In this document: positions 1 through 13,469 of the stretch, in pieces | Position numbering within the stretch: the first letter of the stretch is position 1 | Layout of the letters: the number at the start of each line of letters is the position of its first letter | NCBI GenBank assembly: GCA_023634235.1 | Contig: JAMKCF010000019.1 | Coordinates: 2,294,001-2,358,000 of the forward strand | Origin: Pisaster brevispinus | Taxonomy: Eukaryota; Echinodermata; Asteroidea; Forcipulatida; Asteriidae | DNA: 64,000 nucleotides | Direction of reading: 5' to 3' | Notes under the pieces: model-generated | What the model was told of the DNA's origin: nothing | What the model saw: only the letters and a program-made list of their open reading frames with translations | Database searches by the model: none | Program-made: the position numbers and the translations under genes

Positions 1-259
1 TACAGATGATGCCCTTGGGTTTTCTGTAAATTCATCAGAAAATTGACGGTATGAAAAAAACAACACTCTCTTGCTTGTCGCACCTAAAGCGTTTTCTTTG
101 TCATTCATAGTAAAATGTTCTTGACAGTGTGTGCTGTAAATTTGCGTAGGTTTCTTCTGACGTGTATATTGCATAAATAACTCAAGGATTTCACTGTAGA
201 AACTGAAATTTCTCTTTAATTAGTGTTTATTATGAATCTATTATAAACCTGTTTATTAC

Positions 260-430
260 ACCCCCAATTTCATAAAGAGCTGCTTAAGCACAAAATATTA
301 CTTAACATTTTCTGCTAAGCAGAATTGAGCAGAATACCAGTCACAAATAGTTTGGCTGGTAACCTTATTCTGGTAAGCATAATTTAGTTGTGCTTAGCTA
401 TTAAGCAGCTCCATGAAATTGAGCCCTGTT
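260..430. mobile_element. Foldback MITE, family 1, copy a
   Basis: The ends are inverted repeats of about 40 bases containing AATTTCAT, AGCTGCTTAA and TAAGCACAA, with several mismatches. No coding capacity. Arms are more diverged than in the copy at 32488, so this copy looks older. Confidence 0.65.
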
Positions 431-510
431 TATTATGAAGATAATAATTGTGGAAACGGTTGATCAGCAACGCACGTCGGCAAGTATTTTTTTTCGTACG
501 CACACGGGAT

Positions 511-646
511 AGAGAAGCGCTTTGATTGGCCAGAGTGTGCGTACTGACTGGCAAGAGTGCACGTTATGACAGGTACCGTATCCAAAAGGTGGGATGCTAC
601 TCACTAAGAGAAGCGCACTGATTGGCCAGAGTGCGCGTACTGATTT
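511..646. repeat. Direct duplication of a 36-bp motif holding a CCAAT box
   Basis: The words AGAGAAGCGC and TGATTGGCCAGAGTG, then GCGTACTGA, occur at 511 and again at 607 in the same order, differing at only a few positions. The copies are 96 bases apart. Each carries ATTGG, the reverse of a CCAAT box. Confidence 0.6.
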
Positions 647-919
647 GCTAGTGCGTCATACCACTGATGAATATCAAACAGTGGGTGGGAGACGTTGCTC
701 GCTGGTTGTGGTGGTGTCTCATTGTTATTTCTCAACAAGTTACAGTAGTCGTATTGTTTGTAAATGCGCACGTGATTAACTTTAAACCAACCAGAGTCGT
801 CAAATCTGTTTTAAAGGTGCACGTGACTCTTCCTAAATCGTGGTCGGCGATTCCGTTTAATGTAGCTCAGGGATGGATAGCGGACGGTGTTGTTTATTAC
901 AACATGATTCCATGACTGG

Positions 920-3900
920 CCGTACGTTCATCTGAAATTTTGATGAGGACAATGCAATCACAACATTTAGTTATTAGTGAGAAACAACACATAATGTTAC
1001 ATCAACTCACCTCAAAATACTCGCGTATGCGGTTTTTCCATGCTTGAAAATATGTCTGTCAAAGAAAAAAAATGCAAACTTTAAATGCAACTGTTCCCTA
1101 CATTTAAAAAATTGTTTTTATATAATCTGACCGGTTCTCACATACATTGCTTGCAAGTAGCCTCCGGTTGATTTCATTTCTAATGCATTCAGAACGTTAG
1201 ATGATGTTTCGTTTGACATGTCTAGTAGAAAGGCTACATCACTGAGCATTGATTTTGAGCATGTTAAGACGGTTGTGCAGTTCAGCCTTGATATTTTTCA
1301 AACATCAATTTAGACAATCTGATGGTTAAATACCGGTACACTATAATACCAAAGGGAAATCAGCTTTTAAATAACGTCATAATTACTTGAACCTTGACAT
1401 CACTCAAAATATCCCTATGATTGTAGAGTAAGGCAATGTTAACGACTGTCACTAACAGGAAAAAAAATCTTCAAATTGAATTTGATTTGAACATTAAGTA
1501 CGCGTAAATACATCTGAAGGTAACCGCTAACAATGATGCAATCATGTGAACTAAAATCTGAAAGACGATTCAAGAATGAAATTGCTCACCGGTGGAATTA
1601 AGTTAAAGTCTTAAACAAAATAGGAAATCTTTTAGATACCCTCTAGGCCTACGTCTGTTTACACAGCGCGATTTCTATTTTGGCGGTCTTTGTACAGAAA
1701 CTTCTAAAGGCTTGCTTCTGATAAAAAACAAAATTAATATATACAAATAACATTCTGTCAATTTTCTTTGAACCGAATGCCTATTTCGTGCTTGATTTAA
1801 TGTTTTGTTTTTAAACTATCAGGCTTAGGCCAGAATTTGTAAGAGGGTGTCCAAAGCTGTCGTAAATTTAAAATATGGAGGGTTAAAAACATGTGGTCAC
1901 TTTTATACTACAACTAGAACAGTTAAAATCACTGGCGTAACTTCCTGTTGAAAATTAGGGCGTTGATTGTGAAATGTCCGTATTTTATCAATGTGAAATT
2001 AATATTTGGGGAAATGATGTGCTTTATCTATTTTTAAGTTTGCATGGAGGATTTTTGGTGAATGGTGCGGATGCTCAATTGACTCAATTTACCGCGCGAG
2101 CGCGGCATGGGGACCTTGGTCCGTTCAGGTGCCTTTGAAGATCGGCGACGACCTCTGGTACATTGTGAAATTATTTAGGTTAATTATGTTTTGAACGGAA
2201 ATATATAGGCCTGGGTCTTGCTTTACTTATATACTATTTTATCTGAAGGAAAACAAATTCTGCAAAAGTAAGGGGAGCGTACAGGTGTGCAACGCAAAGT
2301 CTTATACGGCGTTTTAGGAAAAAATTCATCGATTTGTAACTTTGATAATATTTTTCCTGTCAGATTTTGAGTAGTTTCTCAAAAATGTATTTGAACTTGT
2401 AACACCCTATCATCAAATACCAATTTGAAGAACGAATTGAATAATTTGAATTGAGTTTTGGTAATGCTGTGTTGTGACGCAATACACGAGTTTGACATTC
2501 TGACCTCATTGTGTGCGCCGTTGTCTGTTGCCCCATCTTGCTCTTGGGGATCCGTTGTTTCTTGAGGGAAAGTTACCTGTCGATCCGATGTTCGGCTTGC
2601 CATTGTACCTCCAATTTTCAAATCTACAAACCAGGGAATAGTTTGATATTAATATTATTAGTTAGAAACCCTAACTAAAAATCGGTTGGTTCTGCAAAGA
2701 ACCTGTGCGCATGGTGTGAATGTAATAACTTCTTTGTACCCAGGTTAAATTTTCAACAACAAAAACCCACAATTTAATGGGAACGTAGCATAAGTCGCAC
2801 ATATTCCATGTTTTTATAGCTGGTTGACACTATCACTGTGCTTAGCAAATCATTGCGGTTGTTTGCAGCTATAGCAGTATGCCATTGGCTCATACATCGG
2901 CAACATTACTTGATACGAGTCCTCAAAGTTATATACCTTTATCATCCCTGTATCCAGTAACAGTGATAGATGCTTATTTTTATTGTACACAAAGGAACCA
3001 GACTACTTTTGCTTCCAGCCTCGGTTGGATTACATTGAGTTGAATGAGAGAAAATCAAGATGGCCGTACCATGATAAAGGTCTGTTGAGTCTGTTGAGTT
3101 TTCAGACGGTTTGGCGATGAACTTTTCACTCTAATACCGCCGAGCAAAGTGTGAATAACAAATCAAAGGGTGAGAATGAAAACGTAAGATGAATCTTATT
3201 ACTTTGTCAAATCCGGCCCGGTAGCATTAGGCCCGTAGTTTGGGATTTGCACAATAGAGATTTGGCAAATAAAATCGATTCCAGTCCATCGATTCTCTCA
3301 CTTCGGTTATTTGCTTTAACCCCCTCATGCACTTTGAGCGCAGATGTTGACTAATGGTACATACCCCCCCCCCCCCATCATCTCATACAGCCCAAAGTCT
3401 GATGCTTAAAAGTTTTCCTGGATCAAAACATAATTAAGACTGACCTAGTATCATTTATCAACATTATTGCCTGGTATTATAATATTACACGAGTGCGCGA
3501 ATCGTATGTTTGCAATGATTCAAGCTGACCTCGTTCTAATTTGTCATGATTAGTCTTTATTTTATACACTTATATTATTTGGACGAAAGTGAAAATGTAA
3601 AATATAAAACAAAAATGTGACATTTATTAGCAAAATGAGTATTGAATAACCTTTGAAGTACACGGTGCGTAAAGACCTTTTTTTACAAGTAGGTCCTGTT
3701 TACGTCTCAAAGTGTGATTCGGTTACACTAGTTTAGTGCTTTCACCTGTGTGCGCTCTGAAAAGCAGACTGTGTGTTTGTTCTAAATTATTAGCTCTGCT
3801 GCACACACATTCGATAATTACACACAGGATTGTTGACGATTTATCATACGAGTGCTGCTTCCAGCATTGTACTGTAATGATCACAAATACATATTGTTAT

Positions 3901-4650
3901 ATTGAGTGAAAGAAATATATAATGTATAGAATAACATTTATTTTGTGTCAGTGTGTGGCAATTAAAAACACACACACACAAAAACAGGTGAAACATTCTT
4001 TAAAGGATCACTTCTCTGGGAATTGTAATTGAATTGTAATTGTTCGTCTTTTGGTTTGCAAGCGTGTGGGTGGAGTATTAACACATTATGCATCTTATTC
4101 ACCCCTTTCATACTGGGGGGAATGTTTTGAACGAGACTTGTGTCAACATAGTTATGTTGATCTAATACTGCCCTTCGGCACTGTACCTGTCTCCACGACT
4201 TCAAAGAAATAATACTGGTAATTATAAATCCAGCAAATAAATAATCAAACCATTAAATAATAATAAATGATTACTGGCGCCAATTGCCTTAAGAAATAGT
4301 TCCTTCTGCTCGCAAACGTTTGGTTTGAATCTCTGTCACCTGAACTGCCGGGCAAGCAAATTAAAGCAAGCATTATAAAACAAAAAAAGCAACCACAACA
4401 TATTTTCGCAATGCACCGTTTTCTTGAAAACGTCTTTTCTAATATTACATTTTACGTTTACACTTTCACGTTGTTGATGCTGTTTATGTTGATGTTGTTG
4501 TTGTTTATGTTGTTGTTTTGTTTTCGTTTTGTTTTTGATTGAGGGATGGTATCTGCACCAATCAATAAGCCCCATGACTTGGATTAAGCATCGCGTATAC
4601 AATGCTTATCACTCAGCGGTGTAAGGGGACCGTTGTTTTCCCGCCTCTCG
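920..4650. other. No supported feature
   Basis: AT-rich sequence with short chance frames, a C tract at 3366 and a short CA run near 3970. I see no exon, RNA gene or clear repeat copy. Confidence 0.4.
4478..4545 (+). repeat. GTT-rich simple repeat
   Basis: Imperfect GTTGTT/GTTTAT units. Confidence 0.6.
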
Positions 4651-4654
4651 TCTC

Positions 4655-4855
4655 AGGCCCAAATTTTGGAAAACTGTTCAGACAAAAACTACGCTTAGCG
4701 CTCGTGTTTAACAAACTGTTCGGCTAAGCAAACATTAGTCCACAAGAATGTACACTTCATGATATTTTCGCTGTTACCGGTAAACAGCTTTTGCTAAGCA
4801 AGATTTTTCAGTGGTAAGCAATTTGGTAGTATTTTACAGGTTGCCGAAATTTAGC
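4655..4855. mobile_element. Degraded MITE, family 1-like
   Basis: The order CAGGCCCAAATTTTGGA, then several GCTTAGC/GCTAAGC words and a GTTACCGGTAA centre follows the plan of family 1, but the arms no longer pair well. Boundaries are approximate. Confidence 0.35.
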
Positions 4856-5489
4856 CATGGTCGCATTTTCATCTCTGTCTGACTTGTGCTCTTGACAGGC
4901 TTCTAGTCTGTATAATTTTGTGCGTCCATCTGTTGATATGTCTTCTGGCTAGATCCAGGGCATCTCCACTTTCGAGCTCTGATTTCTGCTACCTGTGTAC
5001 TTTGTCTCCTGATTGGCTTCAAAATCGATACGACGATCTTATCATCACCCTCTCAGTAATACGCAATACGCAATACGCATAATATGTCACCTTATTTACA
5101 AGAAACTTGACCATAACCGGGCAGACACTCAAGACAAGGTGCTATTTTTGTCATTGTATTTACAATAATTCACACTTTAAACAAAGTATTATAAAAAGAC
5201 AAAGAAAAATATACTAAATAACAAATTTGAAAGAGATTCAGTTTTGAGACGTGCCGCTTTTCGTCACTTAAACAATTTGAAGAAAAAAAGGAACCTTTCT
5301 GCATATCATCCTTTCAAAATGAAATATTTTTCATCCATGTGTCATCACTTGGAAACGCAAAAGACATTTTCATTTGGGACTGATTGAGGAAAATGCAGAG
5401 CAAACTAGTCACAGAAAGACATGACCTTCATAGGACCAAACTTCACGATTACACGAAGTAATGCTCACAATTTTGTTGACATGGCAAAT

Positions 5490-5640
5490 ACACTCTAAAC
5501 AAATCCGGGTCGACCCGGATGTGGAAATCATAGGACCTGACCCAGAAATGGGTCAAACTAACGCCGAATCCGAGTTAAAACCCGGAATCCCGATCAATTA
5601 TGACTTGGCAGGGTTTTTTTTTTATAGAGAAAACACCCTA
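5490..5640 (+). mobile_element. Family 2 element, copy 1
   Basis: ACACTCTAAACAAATCCGGG opens the copy; GACCCAGAAATGGGTCA lies inside. The right end is lost or unclear before a T tract. Noncoding despite a short open frame. Confidence 0.55.
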
Positions 5641-6054
5641 ATACGTAGGAAGTCGTATCAATAATAAATAGGAGAAATGCCTTCGTGAAAGAAAATGCAT
5701 AGTTCGTATACAAACGGTCCCTTTCGACGACAAAATACACAAGCCAACAAGAGATTATCGCCGGTCAAACCAAATTATCCCAAAATCGTGAAACCAAGCA
5801 CAAAAAGACACAAACAAACAAACAAACAAGCAACCTGGCTCCCTGTTTTGCTCCATTAACCATTCTGTCCTCCGTCGCATGAAAGTTGAATTATCGTAAG
5901 TGGATTATCAGAGAAATCTCCCATGGAGTTTGTGAACAAGAACTGCGCCTGTCAAGACGTATCTCCTTCAATAAATAAAGGTAACGCTGATTACAATAGA
6001 GATTGCTTTTTAGCTGTTTGCTGCCGCATGCTCGTAGAGGTCAATACACTGTTT

Positions 6055-6248
6055 TCAGTCACGTAGAAGTCCACCAAGCGAATTGATGTAGATGTGAGAA
6101 TCCCGCCGATTGTCGTAAACATCCGTCCAGATCTTTTGAAATTTGTGGCAAACAGGGCATTTAAGGCGTCGTCGAGTGTTTCCCAATTTCCTGGTACTGG
6201 AGGAGACAGTCACCGTTTCTTTCAGTGTTGTGTTGCTATCTTTTGTTT
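6055..6248 (-). CDS. Candidate second (last) coding exon of the small two-exon gene
   Basis: An acceptor with a pyrimidine stretch (CTCATTTTTGTCTACGCAAG) is followed by two bases completing a split codon, then 63 codons and TGA. Joined to 7468-7390 across a 1141-base intron it would give a basic protein of about 90 residues. The acceptor-side part is Thr/Ser-rich. The later part has Arg-Arg-Arg-Leu-Lys, then Cys-Pro-Val-Cys-His, then an aromatic and acidic stretch ending Leu-Gly-Gly-Leu-Leu-Arg-Asp. One CPVCH motif alone does not make a zinc finger, and no second Cys/His pair is visible. No clear AATAAA follows on this strand within a few hundred bases. Function unknown; it could be part of a larger gene or a chance pair. 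Confidence 0.27.
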
Positions 6249-6803
6249 CTTGCGTAGACAAAAATGAGAGCTTTGATAATGATCAGAAACACTGATTTCC
6301 ATTGTAGTAATACAACATATTGAACAAATGAACTGACCTCAATGCAAAAAAAAAAAAAATTTTCAGAATATAAAACGCAAAAACAACTTGTATGTTTTTT
6401 TAAATATTACTTTTGAACATGTTTTAGACCCCCCGAAAGGGAAAATAATGTTTTCTGGCCAATTTCAACAAACGCTCATTCAATTTTCAAGTCATATGAG
6501 TAATTTCAACAGTTTAGCATTCACCGGTCAAATCAGATCATTCAAATTCATTCGGTCGCCAATATCATTCAATTTCGTAAAAACCATCAGCAACAGGCTG
6601 CATCATTTTGACTTTATCAATTGGAAATAGGGTGTAAAAATTTAACTCAAAATTGATGATGGTGTATTCTTGAATGTCTGTGACTGGCATAGAATGTCTA
6701 AAACAAACCCGAATGAGAAGAACGAAATCATTGTGCACGAAAATGAAATTGAGTGCGATAGTAGCTACAACGCAAATCTAGTTTGATCAAAGTAGATGCA
6801 AAT

Positions 6804-7017
6804 GCAAACTCTAAAAACGTCTGGTCAGAATTAACCGGATCAAGTTGACCCGGAAACTTTTTTTAATTGTATATAATGTACATGTATTTTTATCCGGATT
6901 CTGCGTCAGTTTGACCAATTTCTGGGTCATTTTCACACAGACTCCGGGTCTTACTGACTCAGATTGATCAGGCCACTAGATCCGGAATCAATTCCGACCA
7001 GGAGTTTTTAGAGTGCA
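6804..7017 (-). mobile_element. Family 2 element, copy 2, both ends kept
   Basis: The ends are CAAACTCTAAAAACG and GTTTTTAGAGTGCA, an inverted pair. The interior carries TGACCAATTTCTGGGTCA and paired CCGG words in the opposite sense to copy 1. Confidence 0.65.
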
Positions 7018-7389
7018 TGAATTTGAACGCCTATTATTTAAATTGAATGAATTTTTGCTAAAATTAACCGGGAAACTTATAGTGCATCACTTTAGTTTCC
7101 ATAAACATAAGTCAGTGGTACAGAATATATCATTGTCATTTTGTAGGCCAATAATCATTTCAGTCAGGAGATGACATGCAATGAAGTTTTGAACACATTA
7201 TGCAAAGGAAGAAATTAATATATTAATGTTCATTAGTTCAAGTGGTATTTAATTCTTGGCACGTGCAAAGAAAGTTAAACGTGAATTTCCAGTTGTCATC
7301 TTATTTCGAAAATTGTTCCAGGAGAAATGCATTAACAAAATAAACAAGGTGCAAACGCGATTTGGATTGCCATAATGCTTGACACTTAC

Positions 7390-7468
7390 CATTGGGATGG
7401 TGGACACTGGATCTGTTTCTTCTCCTTGTGTAAGCCCAGACGGTCGTCACCAAAGTAGCTTTAGCCAT
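7390..7468 (-). CDS. Candidate first coding exon of a small two-exon gene
   Basis: A start codon in a near-ideal Kozak context (TTTGACCATGG) opens 26 codons plus one base and runs straight into a strong donor (AATG then GTAAGT). The peptide MAKATLVTTVWAYTRRRNRS continues with SSVHHPN; it is basic and has no obvious signal peptide. The exon ends in phase 1, which fits the acceptor of the exon at 6248. The same frame stays open upstream to about 7759, so the exon may be longer and the ATG may be internal. I do not recognise a family. The support is the coincidence of Kozak context, consensus donor and matching phase with the next exon. Confidence 0.3.
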
Positions 7469-7759
7469 GGTCAAATTCAACCAAGACAACTTAATCAATG
7501 TAAACTGATACCCCGAAAATGGCAGGCAGAGTTGTACACTCGAGGAGCTTCCGGCGGCTATAGTGACCTCCGTCGATCGAATTGAAATCGCAGTGAAACA
7601 TTGGATGTTCTCTCTTGTCCTCCGTATAAAGTTTGACCTTTTTGATAAGTTGATGACCTCGTTCCCAAACACTTTGACAACACGATCAGAAAGCAGGCTT
7701 GAGTCTAAATCAAAGTGCTGTGTCCGTGAATATGGGTAGATGGCTTTGTGGGAATGCAC

Positions 7760-10700
7760 TCTGGCAACGGTCGTAAATAACCCAAGTGATATTTATCATA
7801 ATTGTTCCAAAATTCACGGTTGTTTAAAGTTACACTGGTGGTTGGATTGAAAAGGCTGAAAAAACGATTGATGTGATTGGTGTAATGGGAAAGTGACAAC
7901 ATGATTTGATGGTCGGCTTTCCTTATTGCATTTACAGTACTCGGTGTTTTCACGTTCTGCCTGGGAAAATGAAATCCGCCCGCGACTCGTGATTTGAGCG
8001 TAAGATTGTCAAAATTTCCATTCCAATCCCTCAAGGGACGGGACACCGAAATCACACTAAAAGCCGTTGGCAAGATGCAGCACCGATAAAGTTTTAGAAG
8101 ACGAAACCAAGAATCATTCTGACATCACACTTTTCCTAGATAGCCGAATTTGTGAAACAAGGAGCACAGCATTCAACTCTACATTGAATACTCTCACCCA
8201 CTGCCTCGCTAGAAGTGAGCCATTTGGCATTCAATTCAAGCAGTCGCTAAATTCAAAGTGTTTTTGAGGGTGCGTGTGAGAGTGTCATTCCACTGAAAGA
8301 AGTGTGATTCTCATTGGGGAGCATTCTTGAATACAGGAATAATAAGAAAGCCTATCTATATGCATTCAAGAAAGACATACTCAAGTTACAATATTATTAG
8401 GAATCGCCGGGCAAAGTCAATATGACATTTTGAGGAATTAAAGTTATCTGTTGGTGAAGACTTAAATGGCTACACGTTGCGATTGACAAGGGGTTGACTG
8501 TCACAACTTTTCCACCGAACGGTAGAATAATCACTTCAGATCTTTTTACAAATCTGCCCTCCATTCTCGAAATTTGGGATTTTCCAAGACGCGTGTATAC
8601 AGCACGTCGTCTTTGACGCTCTATGTCGTAAATACTGCATGTTTCTGAGTAGGGCCTCTCGAGCAAACGGCCGTGTAGTATTACGCCTTCTGGTATTGAT
8701 CGTGAATACAGTTAGGGCCCATCATGGTGGCTATCTACAGTAGATAGCATTGGGTATCTCGAACCAGGTGGTAATGCGTTGATTAAAGAAACGCTGCTGC
8801 TGATGTGTGCTTTTCAATAAGGTCCCTAATGGGAGGGGGACAGGCTTAAGATGACGAACGTTACATCTAAAGAAAATACCTCCATCCGGCCAGTTAAAAT
8901 AACAGCTTCTCGGAAGTTTACATAAGGAGGACACAGTCATACGAATAAAGGTCGACATAAAGCTGCACCCAATTTTATTGGATATTTTTGTTGAACGGTT
9001 ATGCAAATTAGTACGATATGTCTACACTGTGTGTCTTTCAAGTGTCTTTCGTATCATCAATGGATCAAAATGACGATACAAATCAAAACTCGAACTATGT
9101 AAATTTTGTCTCCTGTAGGTAGTCATGGACTTAACAATATAACCATTACTTTTATATAAACAATTATGATGCTATTAAATATATAGAAATACATGCTTTG
9201 TATTTTGGGAAATGTTTGCTGATAGGATGCGCACGACACAGTTTGAACTTTACGTCGTCGAATACAAAGGCATGTTTACCCATTTTCAGACATAGGCATT
9301 CTATCCATACACAGCGTCTTTGATAGTAGACACATGACGTGGACAAAATGAGCACCCGCAAAAATATTTTGAAAGTAAATATTGCTCTTTTCTCTCCTGC
9401 ATAGTCAGGCAGGTTAAATTTGGGAACATTTTCAGGACGACGTGTCAAGTCGTTTGCATCACAGAGGGGGTATAGGGGGGGATAAATTAGATGAATTAAA
9501 CTAAGGGGAACGGGTCTAATTTCAAGTTGATAGCTTGCAATTATGAGCTTTAATAATGCATTCTTTTCAATTTAACGCACACGGGGGAAAAAGAAAACCA
9601 AATCAATATGGAAGGTATCTATATTCACGACGCCGTGTCACTGGCCCTAGTTGACTGTACTCAGTTTACAGAGTCTCTATATTTGGACCATACTCTCTGT
9701 TATCAACTGGGTAATGAATACTGTATGTTATTGTTCAGGTTATCTATGATTCTAGACCACCATTGACGTCACAGAGGAAGGATTAAGAATACAATCTTTT
9801 ACCCTCCTTTTTTTATCTTCCTCCATCTTCTATAATTATTCGTCTCGCTTTTAAGTTTTGAAGGAAACATAACTCTAAGAGGATGCGTGGGAAATGATAG
9901 CATCACTATTTGATGGAGACCAAATGTATTTTGTCAATCTCGCCACAAAATTCTGTGAAGATCGTTGATGGTATAATTATTAATGCAAATTAAGGCTAAA
10001 CAGCTTCACCATCAACAAACAGCTACAGTCTCCTTGCCAACCTTCACGAGATATATTTATAAAATGAACAGACTGGACAGTACAGAGTAATAAACAGAAG
10101 ATAACTAGTAAGTGCAGTTGTCAAAATGACTGTATATTTAAAGTAATGACTCTGTTGACATTGAAGTATGTACTGTTAATTACAGAGCTTGAAAGCTGGT
10201 TTCGTTTTTATATGGAAGTCAAATGTCATGGTTGTAGTAGATTACGATAACAGGATAGAGCTTACAGGGTGATTATAGAAGTATTTACTATTATGATATT
10301 ATACATGTATACAATGATATTTTGACGAGTGTGTTTAGCCATTCAATGAGGCGATTATATCAATGTGTTTTGTAGAAATTACTGCACTGAACCTGTTTGT
10401 GGCGTTCAGCTGATACACAGACCCTACTAATAATGATACTTTGTAACTTGTAATTTGTAAAAAAAAAAAAAAAAATGGATTGTGGTTATGTACCGTACTC
10501 TGTGAGGCTGAATATACTCGTAGCTTTTGAGCGTTGTATCAATCTCTTGCCTCGTTTTTGTTTTGTTTTGTTTTGTTTTATTTATAATCAACTTGTGTCT
10601 GCGTATATAAATAAAACGACGAGCACACAGCCAGAATTGTAACTCCACTCCACGTGATTGACGAGGGCATGATATTCCCTCTGTCAGGAGATCGCACTTG

Positions 10701-10918
10701 TATATCCCTTGATGGGTTCCTGTGTATTTCATAAATCACCTTTTTGAAAACACAAAGTCCCAACTAAATATCGTAACCACTTCACAGTTTGGCATATAGG
10801 CCTAGCGTTTTTGTTCATTCATATAAATCTCCCTGTAAATGTAACAATAGAAAAGTCAAAATAATTGACCGAGATCAGGTTTCCACCGGCCCATCCAGGT
10901 CCACTTTCGGGTCAGATG
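7760..10918. other. Mostly featureless; open frame at 7705-8073
   Basis: A 122-residue minus-strand frame (8073-7705) overlaps the extended frame of the small-gene candidate, but has no good splice support. CTATCTACAGTAGATAG at 8731-8747 is a short palindrome. A poly(A) run lies near 10460. Nothing else is supportable. Confidence 0.35.
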
Positions 10919-10920
10919 AC

Positions 10921-11117
10921 CAGGGCCCAATTTCATAGAGCTGCTTAAGCACAAAAAGTAGCTAAGCACAACCAAATTGTGCTTAGCAGAATAAGGTTAC
11001 CAGCCAAACTACCGTGTCGCATGTACGGTTTGTGACTGGTATCCTGCTCAGTTCTGCTTAGCAGACAATTGTTAAGTAATATTTTCTGCTTAAGCAGCTC
11101 TATGAAATTGGACCCTG
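10921..11117. mobile_element. Foldback MITE, family 1, copy b
   Basis: It begins CAGGGCCCAATTTCATAGAG and ends in the reverse complement with one or two changes. Internal GCTTAGCAGA and TCTGCTTAGC words also pair. 197 bp, no coding capacity. Confidence 0.75.
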
Positions 11118-11159
11118 GTGATGCATCATATTGAATCAGAAGTTGGTCAGAAACACCGA

Positions 11160-11405
11160 TTTCCCAGACTCCGAAAACTCCATGGGTCTGAATTGATCCG
11201 GATTCCGGCTCCCGTGGGGCCTGACCCATTTCTGGCTCAGTGTGACCCGGAATATGTGTCAAAATGAGCCATAAATGGGTCAAAGTGACGCAGCATCCGG
11301 GTTAATATCCCATATTCAACCAGTTTACGGGTCAGTCTGACCCAGAATGTGTTAGGCCCCCCTGGCACGCAGATTCTGGGCCGGTTCTGACGTAGGAGTG
11401 TTTAA
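11160..11405. mobile_element. Family 2 element, copy 3
   Basis: It contains CTGACCCATTTCTGGCTCAG, GACCCGGAATATGTGTCAAA and GGTCAGTCTGACCCAGAATG, ending near GTAGGAGTGTTT. It begins within 50 bases of the end of the family 1 MITE at 11117. Confidence 0.55.
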
Positions 11406-13469
11406 CAGTCTGTTTATTTAACCGCGATTCCTGGTTAGTTTGAGCTGAACATAGGTCTGTGTACCTGTGGGCCCCGGCCATTGGTCAATATTTCCGACCC
11501 GGTGCAATTCTGTTTAAACAGGTTCATCGGAAGACTTCTTTTCAGGCCATTTCGCGCGAGTCGATTGACAGTTTTAGGCGATCTCCGAGACGAAAACAAA
11601 TCACATTTGAATGTCCACGTATAACTTGCATGGGAGATGGTATAGTGTCTAGCAGGGAAACACACTGGCTCATCTCATGGTGACAGTGCAGGCACTTTTG
11701 TCAGACCTGTCAAACCCGGATTGTCTGTTGTTCACATATTTCTTTTCTTTTGTCTTGTCCTTGTTCTTTCTGTGTTTTCAAGTCCACTCTTTGGCAGCTT
11801 ATTTTGTCTTGCTGTTTCTTTTGGTGAGCAAATTTTCGTGTTCAAAAACTATGATATATTCTTTTTACTGCCTTTTGCGTTTTACACTCTAAATGTGTTT
11901 TCCCTCAAGGTTGATGTATTTAAAGTGTTCTATAGTGTATATATATGATTATATTTTTTTAATGTGCAATTGCAAAATTAATAATAATAGTACAAATAAT
12001 AATAGTAACATGTGCTCTCAAATACTCAAGTTGCCTGTACAAATTGCTTGTGACGTCGCCCTAAGTCACTGGAGTAAAGACCATTGCTTTAAGTAGTGGA
12101 TTCATACAGTGATTTCTTTGTGTGTGTTATAGACATGGTGATAAATTGTCACCCGTAACAAAAGGACACTGAAAAACATATTGCAATTAATACCGTGAGT
12201 TTATTTTGTCTGCCTACGGTTGGCAAAGTCTTTACCACTGGGTTTTTAGCATCTTGCGTATTTCATCTGATTGTAACATCCGTGGTCTCAGTATGCCAAT
12301 GCCGCCTGAAAGTATTTTGATCTATAATGTAAGTATTTCTCAACGCCCAATTAACCAATGTCAAAATGACTTTAGCTACTGACGTCCGTACATTATCTAA
12401 TATATCTGGCTGAAGCCTGAGGTCGTATTGGATTCCAAACTGTGTTAATGGCCCATCAGGCGCGTGACACATATTTTATGCATCCGTATATACATTCCAA
12501 CTCACAAAATGCAACCATAGCATCCAAAAACCTCGCAAAATGTCCAGATCTATAAATATCCTTCAACTCAGTACAGAAATTACACTTCACTCACATTAAT
12601 TCACATTTGATTGAGGTTGTGTATTTGTTTGAATGGACCTGCTTCTTTAATATTCCAGACATTCAATCGATCACTAACGTAAGTGCGGACTGAAGGTCAA
12701 CCCAAGGAGCTGTGTTCAGGTCCTCCGAATACAAGTGTACCATATAAGCTCAGTTTAATAGAATATGTCAAATTGACGGAATGATAATGATATGCACGAA
12801 ATATGTCTAATCATCGGTTGTCAGTTATTATTAATGATAATGACGTCCAAGCTATACAAACCTTGATCGCTTTAATTGCCTGTAGGCTTATACCCACAGC
12901 ATCCTATAGGATTGATTGACAACCCAATATAGAAGGGGGCGATGATGCGCTATTTGTGTTTTTACCTGTACCTGGTAACCATGTACCTGGTAACCAGCGA
13001 GGATGATGTGAACGGCACAACCACGCCACTGAGCCGTAATAAGTGACCATTATCTCAATTCCAACCGATCGATATTGTGTGAGAGAGCGCGATGATTTCT
13101 AGTGTTTTACACCTTGTCTTAGCATTGCTTGATCTCAAGCAAGGAGGAACCCCCCCCCCCCCCAAACGACTGCATTACTTACTTAGGATAGGATGCAGAA
13201 TTACCCCTCACTTCTAGATAATTCTGGAACTGTAAAACTTTGAAACGCTTGTACTCAGGATGACTGTACTTGATTGTGAATTGTTATTGTCGCTTTAGAG
13301 TGGGCGTATTCCTTTGACATACAAGAAATGTATACTCCATTCAAGTTAAAGCTGGCTGGTTATCATTTTTCTCACCATGTTGCTCTTTACATGATGTGGA
13401 CATTCATGCAAAAGTTGTCATTATGATAAGGTTATTATTATATCAATTTTTTTTTTTACAATATTTGGG
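11406..13469. other. No supported feature
   Basis: AT-rich DNA. A 16-bp word (TGTACCTGGTAACCA) is duplicated at about 12965-13000 and a C tract lies at 13149. No exon-like segment is convincing. Confidence 0.4.

Noticed and set aside
4262..4345. Possible tRNA-like B box (GGTTTGAATCTC)
   Set aside because: There is no A box at a proper distance and no foldable stem.
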